In this document: piece after piece, positions 30,104-39,418 of the stretch
How the letters are laid out: every line of letters begins with the position of its first letter
Numbering within the stretch: the first letter of the stretch is position 1
From: Deltaproteobacteria bacterium
GTDB taxonomy: Bacteria > Desulfobacterota > Binatia > Binatales > Binataceae
Direction of reading: 5' to 3'
NCBI GenBank assembly: GCA_027317185.1
Contig: DAHVFB010000003.1
Span: 1-64,000 of the forward strand
Length of the DNA: 64,000 nucleotides
Notes under the pieces: model-generated
The model's database searches: none
Told to the model about the DNA's origin: nothing
Seen by the model: the letters and a program-made list of their open reading frames with translations, nothing else
Position numbers and translations under genes: made by a program

Positions 30104-31123
30104 GTGGCGCGCTTCATCGATGAAACTCGTGTATTTGTCCGGGCCGGCAATGGCGGCGACGGCGCGATTGCGTTCCTGCGCGAAAAGTATCGCCCCTTCG
30201 GCGGACCTTCGGGCGGCGACGGCGGACGCGGCGGCGATGTGATCCTCGAAGTCGATGAGGGCCTCATGACCCTGCTCGATTTCAAGTACAAGCCGCGGTT
30301 GATCGCGGGCAACGGCGAACCCGGGCGCGGCAAGCATCAAAACGGCCACGGCGGCGCAGATCTGATCGTGCGGGTACCGCCGGGAACCCTCGCCTTCGAC
30401 GAAGACAGCGGGGAATTGCTCGCCGACCTGGTGCTGCCCGGTGCGCGGCAGATAATCGCGCCTGGCGGCGGCGGTGGCAGCGGCAATATGCATTTCGTCA
30501 CCTCCACTCGCCGCGCGCCGCGAATCGCAACCCCCGGCGGCGCGGGCGTGCAGCGCACGGTGCGGCTCGAATTGCGATTGGTGGCGGAGGTCGGCCTGAT
30601 CGGATTGCCCAATGCCGGCAAATCGACTCTGCTGGCCGCGATGACCGCCGCGCATCCGAAGATCGCGCCCTACCCTTTCACCACCCTGACGCCCAACCTC
30701 GGCCGCGTCATCACCGGTATCGGCGAGCACAGCTTTTCGATCGCCGATATTCCCGGCCTGATAGAGGGCGCTCATGTCGGTCACGGGCTTGGAATCCGCT
30801 TCCTGCGCCATCTGTCGCGCACACGCCTGCTGCTGTACGTGCTTGATCTGAGCGGCGACCCGGAAAAGGATTTCACCATCGTGCGCAATGAAATCGGCGC
30901 CTTCGACGCCAACCTGATCGAGCGGCCCGCCATGATCGCGCTCAACAAAATCGATCTGCTCTCGAATTCCGACGCCGCCGCTGCTGCGCGCACGCTCGGC
31001 GCCCACACCGGCTTACCCGTCTTCGAAATTTCCGCGATGAAGCGTACCGGCCTGGAGCCGCTGCTCGCGGAGCTTGAGCGGATGCTCGGGCTCGGCGCAC
31101 CAGTCCTCGAATGTCGCAACTGA
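30104..31123 (+). CDS. obg: GTPase Obg/CgtA
   Basis: FIDETRVFVRAGNGGDGAIAFLREKYRPFGGPSGGDGGRGGDVIL, GLPNAGKSTLL, YPFTTLTPNLG; GTG start. Confidence 0.96.
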   Translation: MARFIDETRVFVRAGNGGDGAIAFLREKYRPFGGPSGGDGGRGGDVILEVDEGLMTLLDFKYKPRLIAGNGEPGRGKHQNGHGGADLIVRVPPGTLAFDEDSGELLADLVLPGARQIIAPGGGGGSGNMHFVTSTRRAPRIATPGGAGVQRTVRLELRLVAEVGLIGLPNAGKSTLLAAMTAAHPKIAPYPFTTLTPNLGRVITGIGEHSFSIADIPGLIEGAHVGHGLGIRFLRHLSRTRLLLYVLDLSGDPEKDFTIVRNEIGAFDANLIERPAMIALNKIDLLSNSDAAAAARTLGAHTGLPVFEISAMKRTGLEPLLAELERMLGLGAPVLECRN

Positions 31124-32250
31124 ACTACAAACCGGCCCTGCTCGATCGCGCCCGCCGTATCGTGGTGAAGGTGGGCAGCGCGGTGCTGTCCGACGGCAGT
31201 GGCTTGAAAAGCGGCGTAATCGACGATCTCGCCGCGCAAATCGATAGCGCAATCAGCGGTGGACGCGAGGTGGTGCTGGTCACCTCGGGCGCGATCGCCG
31301 CCGGTCGCGCACGGCTCGGAAAGCTCGGCGGCGCTACTATCGCGGCGCGCCAGGCCGCCGCGGCGGCCGGACAGATCGAACTGATGGCATCGTGGGCGAA
31401 AGCCTTTACCGCGCGCGGACGCACGATCGCTCAGCTTTTGCTGACGCATCAGGATCTGGCGGAACGGCGGCGGCGCAACAACGCGCGGCAAACGTTTCAG
31501 ACCCTGATCGCCGCTGGCGTGATTCCGATCGTCAACGAGAACGACACCATTTCGGTCGACGAAATCCGGCTGGGCGACAATGACATGCTCTCGTCGCTGG
31601 TGGCGACGATGGTCGGCGCGCAGCTCTTGATTATCCTGACCGACGTCGCCGGCGTGCTGTCCGGCGATCCGCGCAAGCGGCCCGATGCGCGGCTGATTCC
31701 ACTGATCGCCGACGTCGAAGCACCGATGCGTGGACTGGTGGCCGAGAGCGCAGGACCGCTCGGCAGCGGCGGGATGGCCACCAAGATCAAGGCCGCGCGT
31801 CAGGCGGTTCGCTCCGGCATTACGACCGTTATCACTGCGGGCCACGGTCCAGCGAGCATCACCTCGGTGCTCGATCCTGCGCTCGACACCGGCACTTTGA
31901 TCCTGCCGGCGGCGGCGCGGCTTAAGAGCCGCAAGCATTGGATCGCCTACGCACTGCGGCCGGCCGGTGCGATTACAATCGACAAGGGCGCGACCGAGGC
32001 GCTGCGCAATGCGGGTCGCAGCCTGCTGGCGTCGGGCATCCGCGAAGTCAGCGGTGAGTTTGCCGGCGGCGATTGCGTCAGCCTGATGGACCCCGAGGGC
32101 GTGGAGTTCGGGCGCGGAATCGTCAATTACCCCGCCGCCGATGTGCTAAAGGTTAAGGGACGCCATTCCTATGAGATTCCGCGTCTGCTCGGGTACAAGG
32201 TGGCGGATGAGATTATCCATCGCGATAACCTGGTGCTGTTGAGAAATTGA
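31111..32250 (+). CDS. proB: Glutamate 5-kinase
   Basis: RRIVVKVGSAVLSD, VLVTSGAIAAGRARLG, PIVNENDTISVDEIRLGDNDMLSSLVA, C-terminal PUA domain. Confidence 0.95.
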   Translation: MSQLNYKPALLDRARRIVVKVGSAVLSDGSGLKSGVIDDLAAQIDSAISGGREVVLVTSGAIAAGRARLGKLGGATIAARQAAAAAGQIELMASWAKAFTARGRTIAQLLLTHQDLAERRRRNNARQTFQTLIAAGVIPIVNENDTISVDEIRLGDNDMLSSLVATMVGAQLLIILTDVAGVLSGDPRKRPDARLIPLIADVEAPMRGLVAESAGPLGSGGMATKIKAARQAVRSGITTVITAGHGPASITSVLDPALDTGTLILPAAARLKSRKHWIAYALRPAGAITIDKGATEALRNAGRSLLASGIREVSGEFAGGDCVSLMDPEGVEFGRGIVNYPAADVLKVKGRHSYEIPRLLGYKVADEIIHRDNLVLLRN

Positions 32251-33503
32251 CTACGCTCGAGAATGAAATCGTCGCGCAACTGAGTCAGACCCGCGCCGCG
32301 GCCCGGCGGCTGGCGCTGGTTCCGACGTCACGCAAGAACGCGATGCTGCTCGCGCTGGCCGATGCAATCCGCGTCTCGGCCGCCGGCATTATCGAGGCGA
32401 ACCGTCAGGACCTCGAAACCGCTGAGCAGGCGGGCCGTGGCGGCGCATTCATCGAGCGTCTGACGCTGAACCAGGCTCGCATCGACGCGATGGCGCGCAG
32501 TGTCGAGGAAGTGGCGGCGCTGCCTGACCCGGTCGGTGAAGCGATCGAGCGCTGGACGCGGCCCAATGGACTCGAAATCAACAAAATACGGGTGCCGCTC
32601 GGTGTGATTGCGATCATTTACGAGTCGCGGCCCAACGTCACGATCGATGCGGCGGCGCTCACCTTGAAATCCGGCAACGCGGTGGTGCTGCGTGGCGGGC
32701 GCGAAGCGATCGCGGCCAACAGTTTTCTGGCGGGGCTGATCAATCAATCGCTGGAACGCGCGGAGTTGCCAACCGCGGCAGCCTGGTTGGTTGCGAATCC
32801 CGATCGCGAGGCGGTGCAAATCCTCAAGCGCCATCCCGAGTTTATCGATCTGATAATCCCGCGCGGCGGCAATGCGCTCAAGCAGGCCTTGGCCGGATCG
32901 GCGGTCGCGATTCTGCCGCATTTCGACGGCATCTGTCATACCTATGTCGATCGCGCCGCCGACCTCCAGATGGCCGAAGAGATATGTTTCAACGCCAAGT
33001 GCAGCCGTCCGTCGGTCTGCAATGCGATGGAGAATCTGCTGGTGCATGCCGGAATCGCCAACACTTTCCTGCCCGCCCTCGCCCGGCGGATGGCGGCCGC
33101 CGGGGTTGAACTACGCGGCGACGAGCGCGTGCGCGCGATCGTCCCCGGAGCAAAGCCGGCTTCGGCCGAGGATTGGGATACCGAATATCTTGACCTGATT
33201 CTGTCGATCAAAATCGTCGATTCGATCGATGAAGCGATCGAATTTATCGCGCGTCACGGATCGCAGCTCGCCGATGCAATCGTAACCGGCGATCGCGAAG
33301 CGGCCCTGCGCTTTGAACGCGAGGTCGATTCGGCTACGGTTTACGTTAATGCCTCAACCCGTTTCACCGACGGTTTCGAGTTCGGCTTCGGTGCCGAGAC
33401 CGGTATCTCGACTAATCGCCTGCACGCCCGGGGTCCGATGGGATTACGGGAACTGACCACCTACAAGTACGTGATCGATGGCCACGGACAGGTACGTAAC
33501 TGA
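32247..33503 (+). CDS. proA: Gamma-glutamyl phosphate reductase
   Basis: RVPLGVIAIIYESRPNVTIDAAALTLKSGNAVVLRGG, HFDGICHTYVDRAAD, NASTRFTDGFEFGFGAETGISTNRLHARGPMGL. Confidence 0.96.
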   Translation: MTTLENEIVAQLSQTRAAARRLALVPTSRKNAMLLALADAIRVSAAGIIEANRQDLETAEQAGRGGAFIERLTLNQARIDAMARSVEEVAALPDPVGEAIERWTRPNGLEINKIRVPLGVIAIIYESRPNVTIDAAALTLKSGNAVVLRGGREAIAANSFLAGLINQSLERAELPTAAAWLVANPDREAVQILKRHPEFIDLIIPRGGNALKQALAGSAVAILPHFDGICHTYVDRAADLQMAEEICFNAKCSRPSVCNAMENLLVHAGIANTFLPALARRMAAAGVELRGDERVRAIVPGAKPASAEDWDTEYLDLILSIKIVDSIDEAIEFIARHGSQLADAIVTGDREAALRFEREVDSATVYVNASTRFTDGFEFGFGAETGISTNRLHARGPMGLRELTTYKYVIDGHGQVRN

Positions 33504-33536
33504 TCCGGACTGTGCGGACCGGAGGCTGGTGGCGCG

Positions 33537-34175
33537 ATGCGGGTAGGACTGTTCGGCGGCAGTTTCAACCCGATCCACTTCGGCCATTTGCGATCGGCCG
33601 AAGAGGATCGCGAGGCGCTCAAGCTCGATCTGGTGTACTTCGTCCCGGCCGCGTCGCCGCCGCATAAGGCGGAAGGCGAACTCGCCCCGGCCGAGCATCG
33701 GCTCCAGTTGGTACGGCTCGCCACCAAAGGCAACCGTCATTTCATGGTCTCCGATGTCGAGGTGCGGCGCGTCGGGCGATCTTACACGATCGATACGGCT
33801 CGCCATTTCCTCCAGACCCTGCGCCAGCCCGCGACCTTGTTCCTGATCATGGGGGCGGACGCGTTCGCCGATCTCGAAACCTGGAAGGAAGCCGATGCGC
33901 TGGTTACGCTGTGCAGCTTGGTAGTGCATGCACGGTTGGACGAACGCGAATTTACTCACGGTGGCGGTCCGGTTGCCGTGCTCCAACGGTTTGGCTACAG
34001 TAAAGTTCAAGACCATTACGTGCATCCAAGCGGCCAAACGCTGTCGTTCCTGCAAACCACGATTTTGCCCATCTCCGCCACCAGTATCCGAGAGAAGTTG
34101 CGTCGCAAGGAATCGATCCGTTATCTGATGCCGGGCGATGCCGAGGATTACATCGAACGTCATTCACTCTATTAG
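33537..34175 (+). CDS. nadD: Nicotinate-nucleotide adenylyltransferase
   Basis: MRVGLFGGSFNPIHFGHLRSAEE, FVPAASPPHK, LFLIMGADAF, ISATSIREKLRRKESIRYLMP. Confidence 0.95.
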   Translation: MRVGLFGGSFNPIHFGHLRSAEEDREALKLDLVYFVPAASPPHKAEGELAPAEHRLQLVRLATKGNRHFMVSDVEVRRVGRSYTIDTARHFLQTLRQPATLFLIMGADAFADLETWKEADALVTLCSLVVHARLDEREFTHGGGPVAVLQRFGYSKVQDHYVHPSGQTLSFLQTTILPISATSIREKLRRKESIRYLMPGDAEDYIERHSLY

Positions 34176-34207
34176 GCGCACTCTATTAAGCGGTTGTCAT
34201 TGAGATA

Positions 34208-34603
34208 GTGAATTCCCTGGAGAAGGCATTTGCGTCCGCCGAGGCGGCGCTCGACAAGAAAGCGTACGACCTGGTCGTGCTCGAAGTCGAGCATCTAAAC
34301 TCGATCGCGGACTATTTTATCGTCGCAACCGGGCGTTCGGACGTACAGGTACAGGCGATCGCGCGCGGTATCGAAGAACGGCTGCGCGGCGACAATGCGC
34401 GCCCGCTCGCGGTCGAAGGTTTCAACGTCGGGCATTGGGTGGTGCTCGATTACGACGACGTGGTGGTGCATATCTTCTTCGAGCCGACGCGGGAATTTTA
34501 CCGGCTGGAGAAGAACTGGCTCGACGCGCGCGAGATCACGCTGCCCGAGCCCTGGCGCACGCAAGCCCGCGATCTGCGACTAAGCACTGCGGTCCGCGCC
34601 TGA
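34208..34603 (+). CDS. rsfS: Ribosome silencing factor RsfS
   Basis: DLVVLEVEHLNSIADYFIVATGRSDVQVQAIARGIEERLR, WVVLDYDDVVVHIFFEPTREFYRLEKNW; GTG start. Confidence 0.94.
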   Translation: MNSLEKAFASAEAALDKKAYDLVVLEVEHLNSIADYFIVATGRSDVQVQAIARGIEERLRGDNARPLAVEGFNVGHWVVLDYDDVVVHIFFEPTREFYRLEKNWLDAREITLPEPWRTQARDLRLSTAVRA

Positions 34604-35800
34604 TTTAGCGATCGCCGACCATACGTATATTTCGGCATAGGTGCCGAGAATTTCCACCTTGATAATGTGATCGGGCGCGATTTTTCTTGCCGCGGTCAAT
34701 TCGCGCATCAGGGCGCGCTCGCCCGTGAGCATCACCGCTTTGCCGCCCGGCGCCATCACGCGATTTAATTCCGAAATGAAGCGCGGATACGCATGCCGGT
34801 TATCGCTATGCGATCCGAAGCGTATTCCCCACGGCAGATTGGTGACGACTTTTGTCACGCTGCGATCCGGTAGCGGCAATTCGGCGGCGTCCCAGGGCCG
34901 CAACTCGATAGGTTTGTAGCGTGGGCCCACATTGATTCGCGCCACTGCGAGCGCTTCGGGATCGTTATCGCCGCCGAGCAGCATCGCATAGCGGCCCAGG
35001 TGCGCGCGTTCGATCAGCGTCGTCGCGGTTCCACAAAACGGGTCGAGCACCACATCGCCGGGATTCGGATCGGACAGCCATGCCAGCGCAGCCGCCACCG
35101 CCGGACGCAACGAACCGGGCCGGTCGGCGTGTTTGTATCCGCGCTGACGCATCAGATCGTCGCTCAGCCGGATCATCATGATGAACTCGCTGTCGAGCAG
35201 CGTGACCCAGACCTCGACTTCGGGATGCTCTTCATCGAGCCGCCAGTTACGATCCTCACGTTCGACCAGGGCCTGCTCGACGGCGCGCTTGAAATCGACG
35301 CGGCGAAACTCGTGCTCGCCGGTCATGCGCGCGATCACGCGAAAATGCATTCGCCGGCCCGCCTTGCTTCCCGGCATCAGGCGAACCCGCGCATCCAGCG
35401 CCCAATCGATATGACGAGTTCCGCGCACCGCCGCGCTTATCTTCTCGAGCGACGGATCGGGTGCGGCATGATAGCCGATGACCGCGAACAGATCTTCCGC
35501 GCATCGCAGTTTCATCAATGCCGGCGCGGCGGGGGCGGTGAAAATGCCGATGCCCGATCGCTCGCGAATCACCCGTGATCCAAGCACCCGCGCCTGCGCA
35601 CGTTTAGCCGCTTCGTCGAGCGCGATCTGCTCGAAGCCGGGCTGCGTTTGCAGGGCGTAGAGATTCGCGCCGAGCCTGAGCGGCCGCAGCGGAAGCGTGA
35701 ATTCTTCACGCGGCTGAGATTTCTGGTTTTTGGACAAGGACCGCTGCGGCCCTCGTTCGGTACGCGCAGGCAGTTTACTTCGCCCGTCCCGCGTACTCAT
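34580..35800 (-). CDS. THUMP-domain SAM-dependent RNA methyltransferase
   Basis: DVVLDPFCGTATTLIERAHLGRYAMLLGGDNDPEALAVARINV and VTNLPWGIRFGSH (NLPW motif). Confidence 0.85.
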   Translation of the reverse strand: MSTRDGRSKLPARTERGPQRSLSKNQKSQPREEFTLPLRPLRLGANLYALQTQPGFEQIALDEAAKRAQARVLGSRVIRERSGIGIFTAPAAPALMKLRCAEDLFAVIGYHAAPDPSLEKISAAVRGTRHIDWALDARVRLMPGSKAGRRMHFRVIARMTGEHEFRRVDFKRAVEQALVEREDRNWRLDEEHPEVEVWVTLLDSEFIMMIRLSDDLMRQRGYKHADRPGSLRPAVAAALAWLSDPNPGDVVLDPFCGTATTLIERAHLGRYAMLLGGDNDPEALAVARINVGPRYKPIELRPWDAAELPLPDRSVTKVVTNLPWGIRFGSHSDNRHAYPRFISELNRVMAPGGKAVMLTGERALMRELTAARKIAPDHIIKVEILGTYAEIYVWSAIAKSGADRSA

Positions 35801-36338
35801 GCGATTCAGTGTTGATCGCGATTACGTCGCCTTCCGAAACGAAGTGCGGAACCTGCACCACCAGGCCGGTCTCCATCGTGGCCGGCTTGAGCGAGTTGGT
35901 CACCGCCGCGGTTTTGATCCCGGGGTCGGTCTGAGCCACCCGCAGATGGACCGTTTTAGGCAGCCTGACGTTGAGCGGAGTGGTCTCATATGACTCGACT
36001 TCGACCTTCATGTTCGGGGTCAGGAACTTCGCGACATCCTCGATCAGTTCGGCCTGTATCGCGATCTGATCGAAGGTCTCCGTATTCATGAAGTGGTACT
36101 GGTCGCCGTCGGCGTACAGGAATTCCATCTCCGCCTGATTGAGAATCGTGCGCTCGACGCGATCTTCTGAACGGAAGCGGTTTTCGGTCTGCGAGCCGGT
36201 CTTGAGGTTGCGCAGCTTGGTTTGCACCATTCCGCGCCAGTTCCCGGGCGTGACATGATTGACCAACATCACGCGCCAAAGGTCTTTGTTATGCTCGATT
36301 ACCATCCCGGGACGAATCTGGGTTGCCTGGATTAACAT
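35775..36338 (-). CDS. efp: Translation elongation factor P
   Basis: TQIRPGMVIEHNKDLWRVM, MVQTKLRNLKTGSQTENRFRSEDRVERTIL, LRVAQTDPGIKTAAVTNSLKPATMETGLVVQVPHFVSEGD. Confidence 0.94.
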   Translation of the reverse strand: MLIQATQIRPGMVIEHNKDLWRVMLVNHVTPGNWRGMVQTKLRNLKTGSQTENRFRSEDRVERTILNQAEMEFLYADGDQYHFMNTETFDQIAIQAELIEDVAKFLTPNMKVEVESYETTPLNVRLPKTVHLRVAQTDPGIKTAAVTNSLKPATMETGLVVQVPHFVSEGDVIAINTESHEYAGRAK

Positions 36339-36409
36339 ATGTAGATTTCTTTTCGGAAAGCAGTTGAGAATTCATGAACTTAACCGAGTGGCGCGATGCG
36401 AGCAAGCTG

Positions 36410-37879
36410 CTATGGCATCAAACGCTGCCACCACGGCGCATTCATCGCAGGGTTACCGTAACCATTTCCGTACGGGCTTCCATACGGTGCGGCGCCATAT
36501 CCATATGGATTAGGCCGATAGCCGTAAGGACTGCCGTAGGGACTCCCGGCGTATGGATTCGCGCCATAGCCGTATGGGTTTGCGCCATATGGACTGACGT
36601 AGGGGTTTGCGCCGTACGCATAAGGATTGACCACCATCGGACCGGAGTACATCGGCATATTCGAAGTGCCGAGGTTCACCGCCGTTTCGACGAAGTTTCC
36701 GCCCAATCCGTAGGCCCGGATGGTAGCCCCGCCGCCCATCATCTGAAACGTGGTGTCGAAGTTGTTAATGCCTGCCCCGTTGGTAATCGAGATGGGCGAC
36801 ACTAACCGTCCATTCACGTATATTCCCGCCCGTCTGACGCCGGGACCACTGATCTGGCCGGTCACTTCGTACTGACCGGGGATCGATTGGTTGACGCTGA
36901 TCACGTTGATCCTGACGCCGGTCAATGTCCCCCCGCCCAAACGATTATGCGGTCTGCTACGCGAGCTGTAGCTCGGAATCTCGGCCGTATTGCCGGAGCC
37001 GGACTCGCCGCCTTCCGGGCCGCCGGATTCGGGCGCGGATGTCATACGATCGCCGCGCGTCACCTCGACCCCCGATGACGCCATGCGCGATCCCGATTCC
37101 AGTGGTGCTTCCGAAGTATCGCCGTTGCCGGTGATGATCCGCAGCGTCATGCCGGGCCGCACACCGGATAGCTTGAGATCGAAATTAACCCGCTGCAGGC
37201 CGGTTATCCGATCAACGTGGATCGCTTCGAGCCGCTGGGCACCGTCGTAGATGCCCGCCGAGCTGATATCGTTGCCTTCAAAAAATCCTTTGACGCGCAG
37301 CTCACCACCGCGGCGGGATCGCGAATTGATCACCACGCGCGGCGCACCGGATGGCGGCGCTCCGGCCGGCTCGGCAAGGCCCGTTGGAGCCGCGCCAGCG
37401 ACCGAGCCGGCATCCGAACCGAGAGCCGAAGCTGGTGGCGGCGGCGAGCCGGCCGCTGGCGCCGATCCAGGTTTCACGTAACTGGCGAGCGTATTGAGCT
37501 GATTCTTGAGCGCGGCCCAGCCTGCAGCTTGAGCTGGATCCGGATGGGCCCGCAAAGCCGAGTCGACGGCCGTGCGATCGGCCTGCAACGAAGCCATCGC
37601 ACCGGCCGCGCCCTGATTGTCGCCATGTTTCAGCGCACTGGCGAGCGTTTGGGCATCGCCTGCGAAACCCGCCACCGGTCCGATCAGAGGATTGTTCGCC
37701 CCGCCGCTGCCGGTGATCGCATTGAGGAAAGTGAAAGACTGGTCGCTCAGGCGGCCCGCTTCAGCGGCGGGATCGGCAGCCCGCGCCGCGATGGCATAGA
37801 GTCCCAGCATCAGCAACGCGATCGCAATCCATTTTGGCGCGGGCCGATTCGCGGCATGCGCATGCCGGAACTCTTCCAT
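36410..37879 (-). CDS. Membrane-anchored or secreted protein with duplicated beta domain and a Tyr/Pro/Gly/Asn-rich C-terminal tail
   Basis: N-terminal hydrophobic segment; C-terminal PYGANPYGYGANPYAGSPYGSPYGYRPNPYGYGAAPYGSPYGNGYGNP. Confidence 0.7.
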   Translation of the reverse strand: MEEFRHAHAANRPAPKWIAIALLMLGLYAIAARAADPAAEAGRLSDQSFTFLNAITGSGGANNPLIGPVAGFAGDAQTLASALKHGDNQGAAGAMASLQADRTAVDSALRAHPDPAQAAGWAALKNQLNTLASYVKPGSAPAAGSPPPPASALGSDAGSVAGAAPTGLAEPAGAPPSGAPRVVINSRSRRGGELRVKGFFEGNDISSAGIYDGAQRLEAIHVDRITGLQRVNFDLKLSGVRPGMTLRIITGNGDTSEAPLESGSRMASSGVEVTRGDRMTSAPESGGPEGGESGSGNTAEIPSYSSRSRPHNRLGGGTLTGVRINVISVNQSIPGQYEVTGQISGPGVRRAGIYVNGRLVSPISITNGAGINNFDTTFQMMGGGATIRAYGLGGNFVETAVNLGTSNMPMYSGPMVVNPYAYGANPYVSPYGANPYGYGANPYAGSPYGSPYGYRPNPYGYGAAPYGSPYGNGYGNPAMNAPWWQRLMP

Positions 37880-37888
37880 AATCAGGCT

Positions 37889-38041
37889 TCAGCTTAGCCC
37901 CGTGCGCTGAGGCTCCTTATAGCGGGTCACAACCGATTTGATTTGACGCGCGAGCTTAAGAAAAACTTCACCTTCATCGTAGATGAAGAGCATCACGGTG
38001 AGTGCGATGCCGATGATCAACCCAATAACAAAGGCTCCCAT
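37889..38041 (-). CDS. Small single-TM protein
   Basis: MGAFVIGLIIGIALTVMLFIYDEGEVFLKLARQIKSVVTRYKEPQ. Confidence 0.5.
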   Translation of the reverse strand: MGAFVIGLIIGIALTVMLFIYDEGEVFLKLARQIKSVVTRYKEPQRTGLS

Positions 38042-38175
38042 AAGGCGCGGCCCTCCCTGCCATTGTTCAGTATATGAAAATTCGATGGCGGATAGAACAA
38101 CGGCGAAAGGCGGGGGCGAACAAATGAACAAATACCGCGCGGCATTGTGGTGCCAGTCGTTAGTTTGTTAATTTT

Positions 38176-39198
38176 ATGCGGCTACCTTTCTGTCCGCGTC
38201 GCAAAATGGAAAGCATTGAAATGAACGAAATTGCCGATCGCGTTCCATCGCCCGATTCTGCGTACGGAGCCGTACGCGGTCGCGTCGCATGGCGAATGGT
38301 GAACGATCGGGTGCTGATTCGCGTTTTCGGCGCTGATCGGATTTCGTTTCTGCATGGCATGTGCAGCAACGATATCCGCGCGATGAAAACCGGTGAGGTC
38401 GCGCCCACGCTGCTGCTGACCGATCATGCGCACGTGGTGGCGGATATGTTCATCTACGCCGATGCGGACGCCTTCCTGATTGAGATCGAACGTTCGGCGT
38501 GGGATCGCGCGCGCGCCCATCTCGATCGCTTTCTGGTGGCTGACGAGGTCGAATTCGAGCAACTGGAAGAGCTTGCGATGCTCGATTTGGAAGGACCGCG
38601 CGCGGCGGAACTGATCGCCGGCCTGATTTCGCAATTCAACGAGCTGCCGCCCTGGCGCTTCGCTATCGCTGGCGGTCTCCGGATCGCTAATCTGCCGCGC
38701 TTAGATTGGCCGGCTCTGACAATCATCGGCAGCCAGCAGGAAATCACGGAATTGGTCCGGCAACTTAAGGATCGCGGGGAAATCGAGGCTAGCGACGAGA
38801 CGCTGGAGGCTGTCCGCATCGAGCAAGGCGTGGCGCGGGCCGGAATCGATACCGGCGAACGGACCCTGGCGCTCGAAGTACGCCTGGAGCGCGCGATTTC
38901 ACTCAACAAGGGTTGTTATATCGGACAGGAGACGCTGGAACGCGCGACGGCCCACGGCGCACTGAAGAAGAAGCTGTACGGCTTGCGCTTGCCAGCGGGA
39001 CAGATTCCGCCAATCGGCGCTCCGGTAAAGCTCGCGGGGCGCGAGGTGGGCAGAATCACCAGCACCGCCCAGTCGCCGGCACGCGGCGGAATCGCGCTGG
39101 CGATTCTGCATCACGACGCGTGGACGCCCGGCACCGCGGTGACGGTCGGGGAAGATGGCGGACTGGCGGCCGCGGTAACTGATCTTCCTTTCGAGTAA
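38176..39198 (+). CDS. ygfZ: YgfZ/GcvT-fold folate-binding protein
   Basis: LLLTDHAHVVADMFIY and the hallmark KGCYIGQETLERA; start may be internal (38221). Confidence 0.85.
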   Translation: MRLPFCPRRKMESIEMNEIADRVPSPDSAYGAVRGRVAWRMVNDRVLIRVFGADRISFLHGMCSNDIRAMKTGEVAPTLLLTDHAHVVADMFIYADADAFLIEIERSAWDRARAHLDRFLVADEVEFEQLEELAMLDLEGPRAAELIAGLISQFNELPPWRFAIAGGLRIANLPRLDWPALTIIGSQQEITELVRQLKDRGEIEASDETLEAVRIEQGVARAGIDTGERTLALEVRLERAISLNKGCYIGQETLERATAHGALKKKLYGLRLPAGQIPPIGAPVKLAGREVGRITSTAQSPARGGIALAILHHDAWTPGTAVTVGEDGGLAAAVTDLPFE

Positions 39199-39225
39199 TA
39201 CTTTAAGGAAATGAGAGGAAATTGA

Positions 39226-39369
39226 ATGCCTAACGCATTGGGGAAGCGCTATCAGTGCGACAAGTGCGGCACCGAAGTGCTCTGCAACAAGGCCGGCGAT
39301 GGGCTGGTTGAATGCTGCGATACGCCGATGAAACTCAAGGAAGTGAAGCCTTTGCCCTCCTCCGACTAG
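39226..39369 (+). CDS. Mini desulforedoxin-like Fe(Cys)4 protein, 47 aa
   Basis: MPNALGKRYQCDKCGTEVLCNKAGDGLVECCDTPMKLKEVKPLPSSD: CxxC...CC pattern of desulforedoxin / desulfoferrodoxin N-domain; absent from the ORF track. Confidence 0.8.
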   Translation: MPNALGKRYQCDKCGTEVLCNKAGDGLVECCDTPMKLKEVKPLPSSD

Positions 39370-39418
39370 TTCATTTTTCACTTGAACTCTGTGCTTTGCT
39401 GCGGGACGGGCTAAAAAA

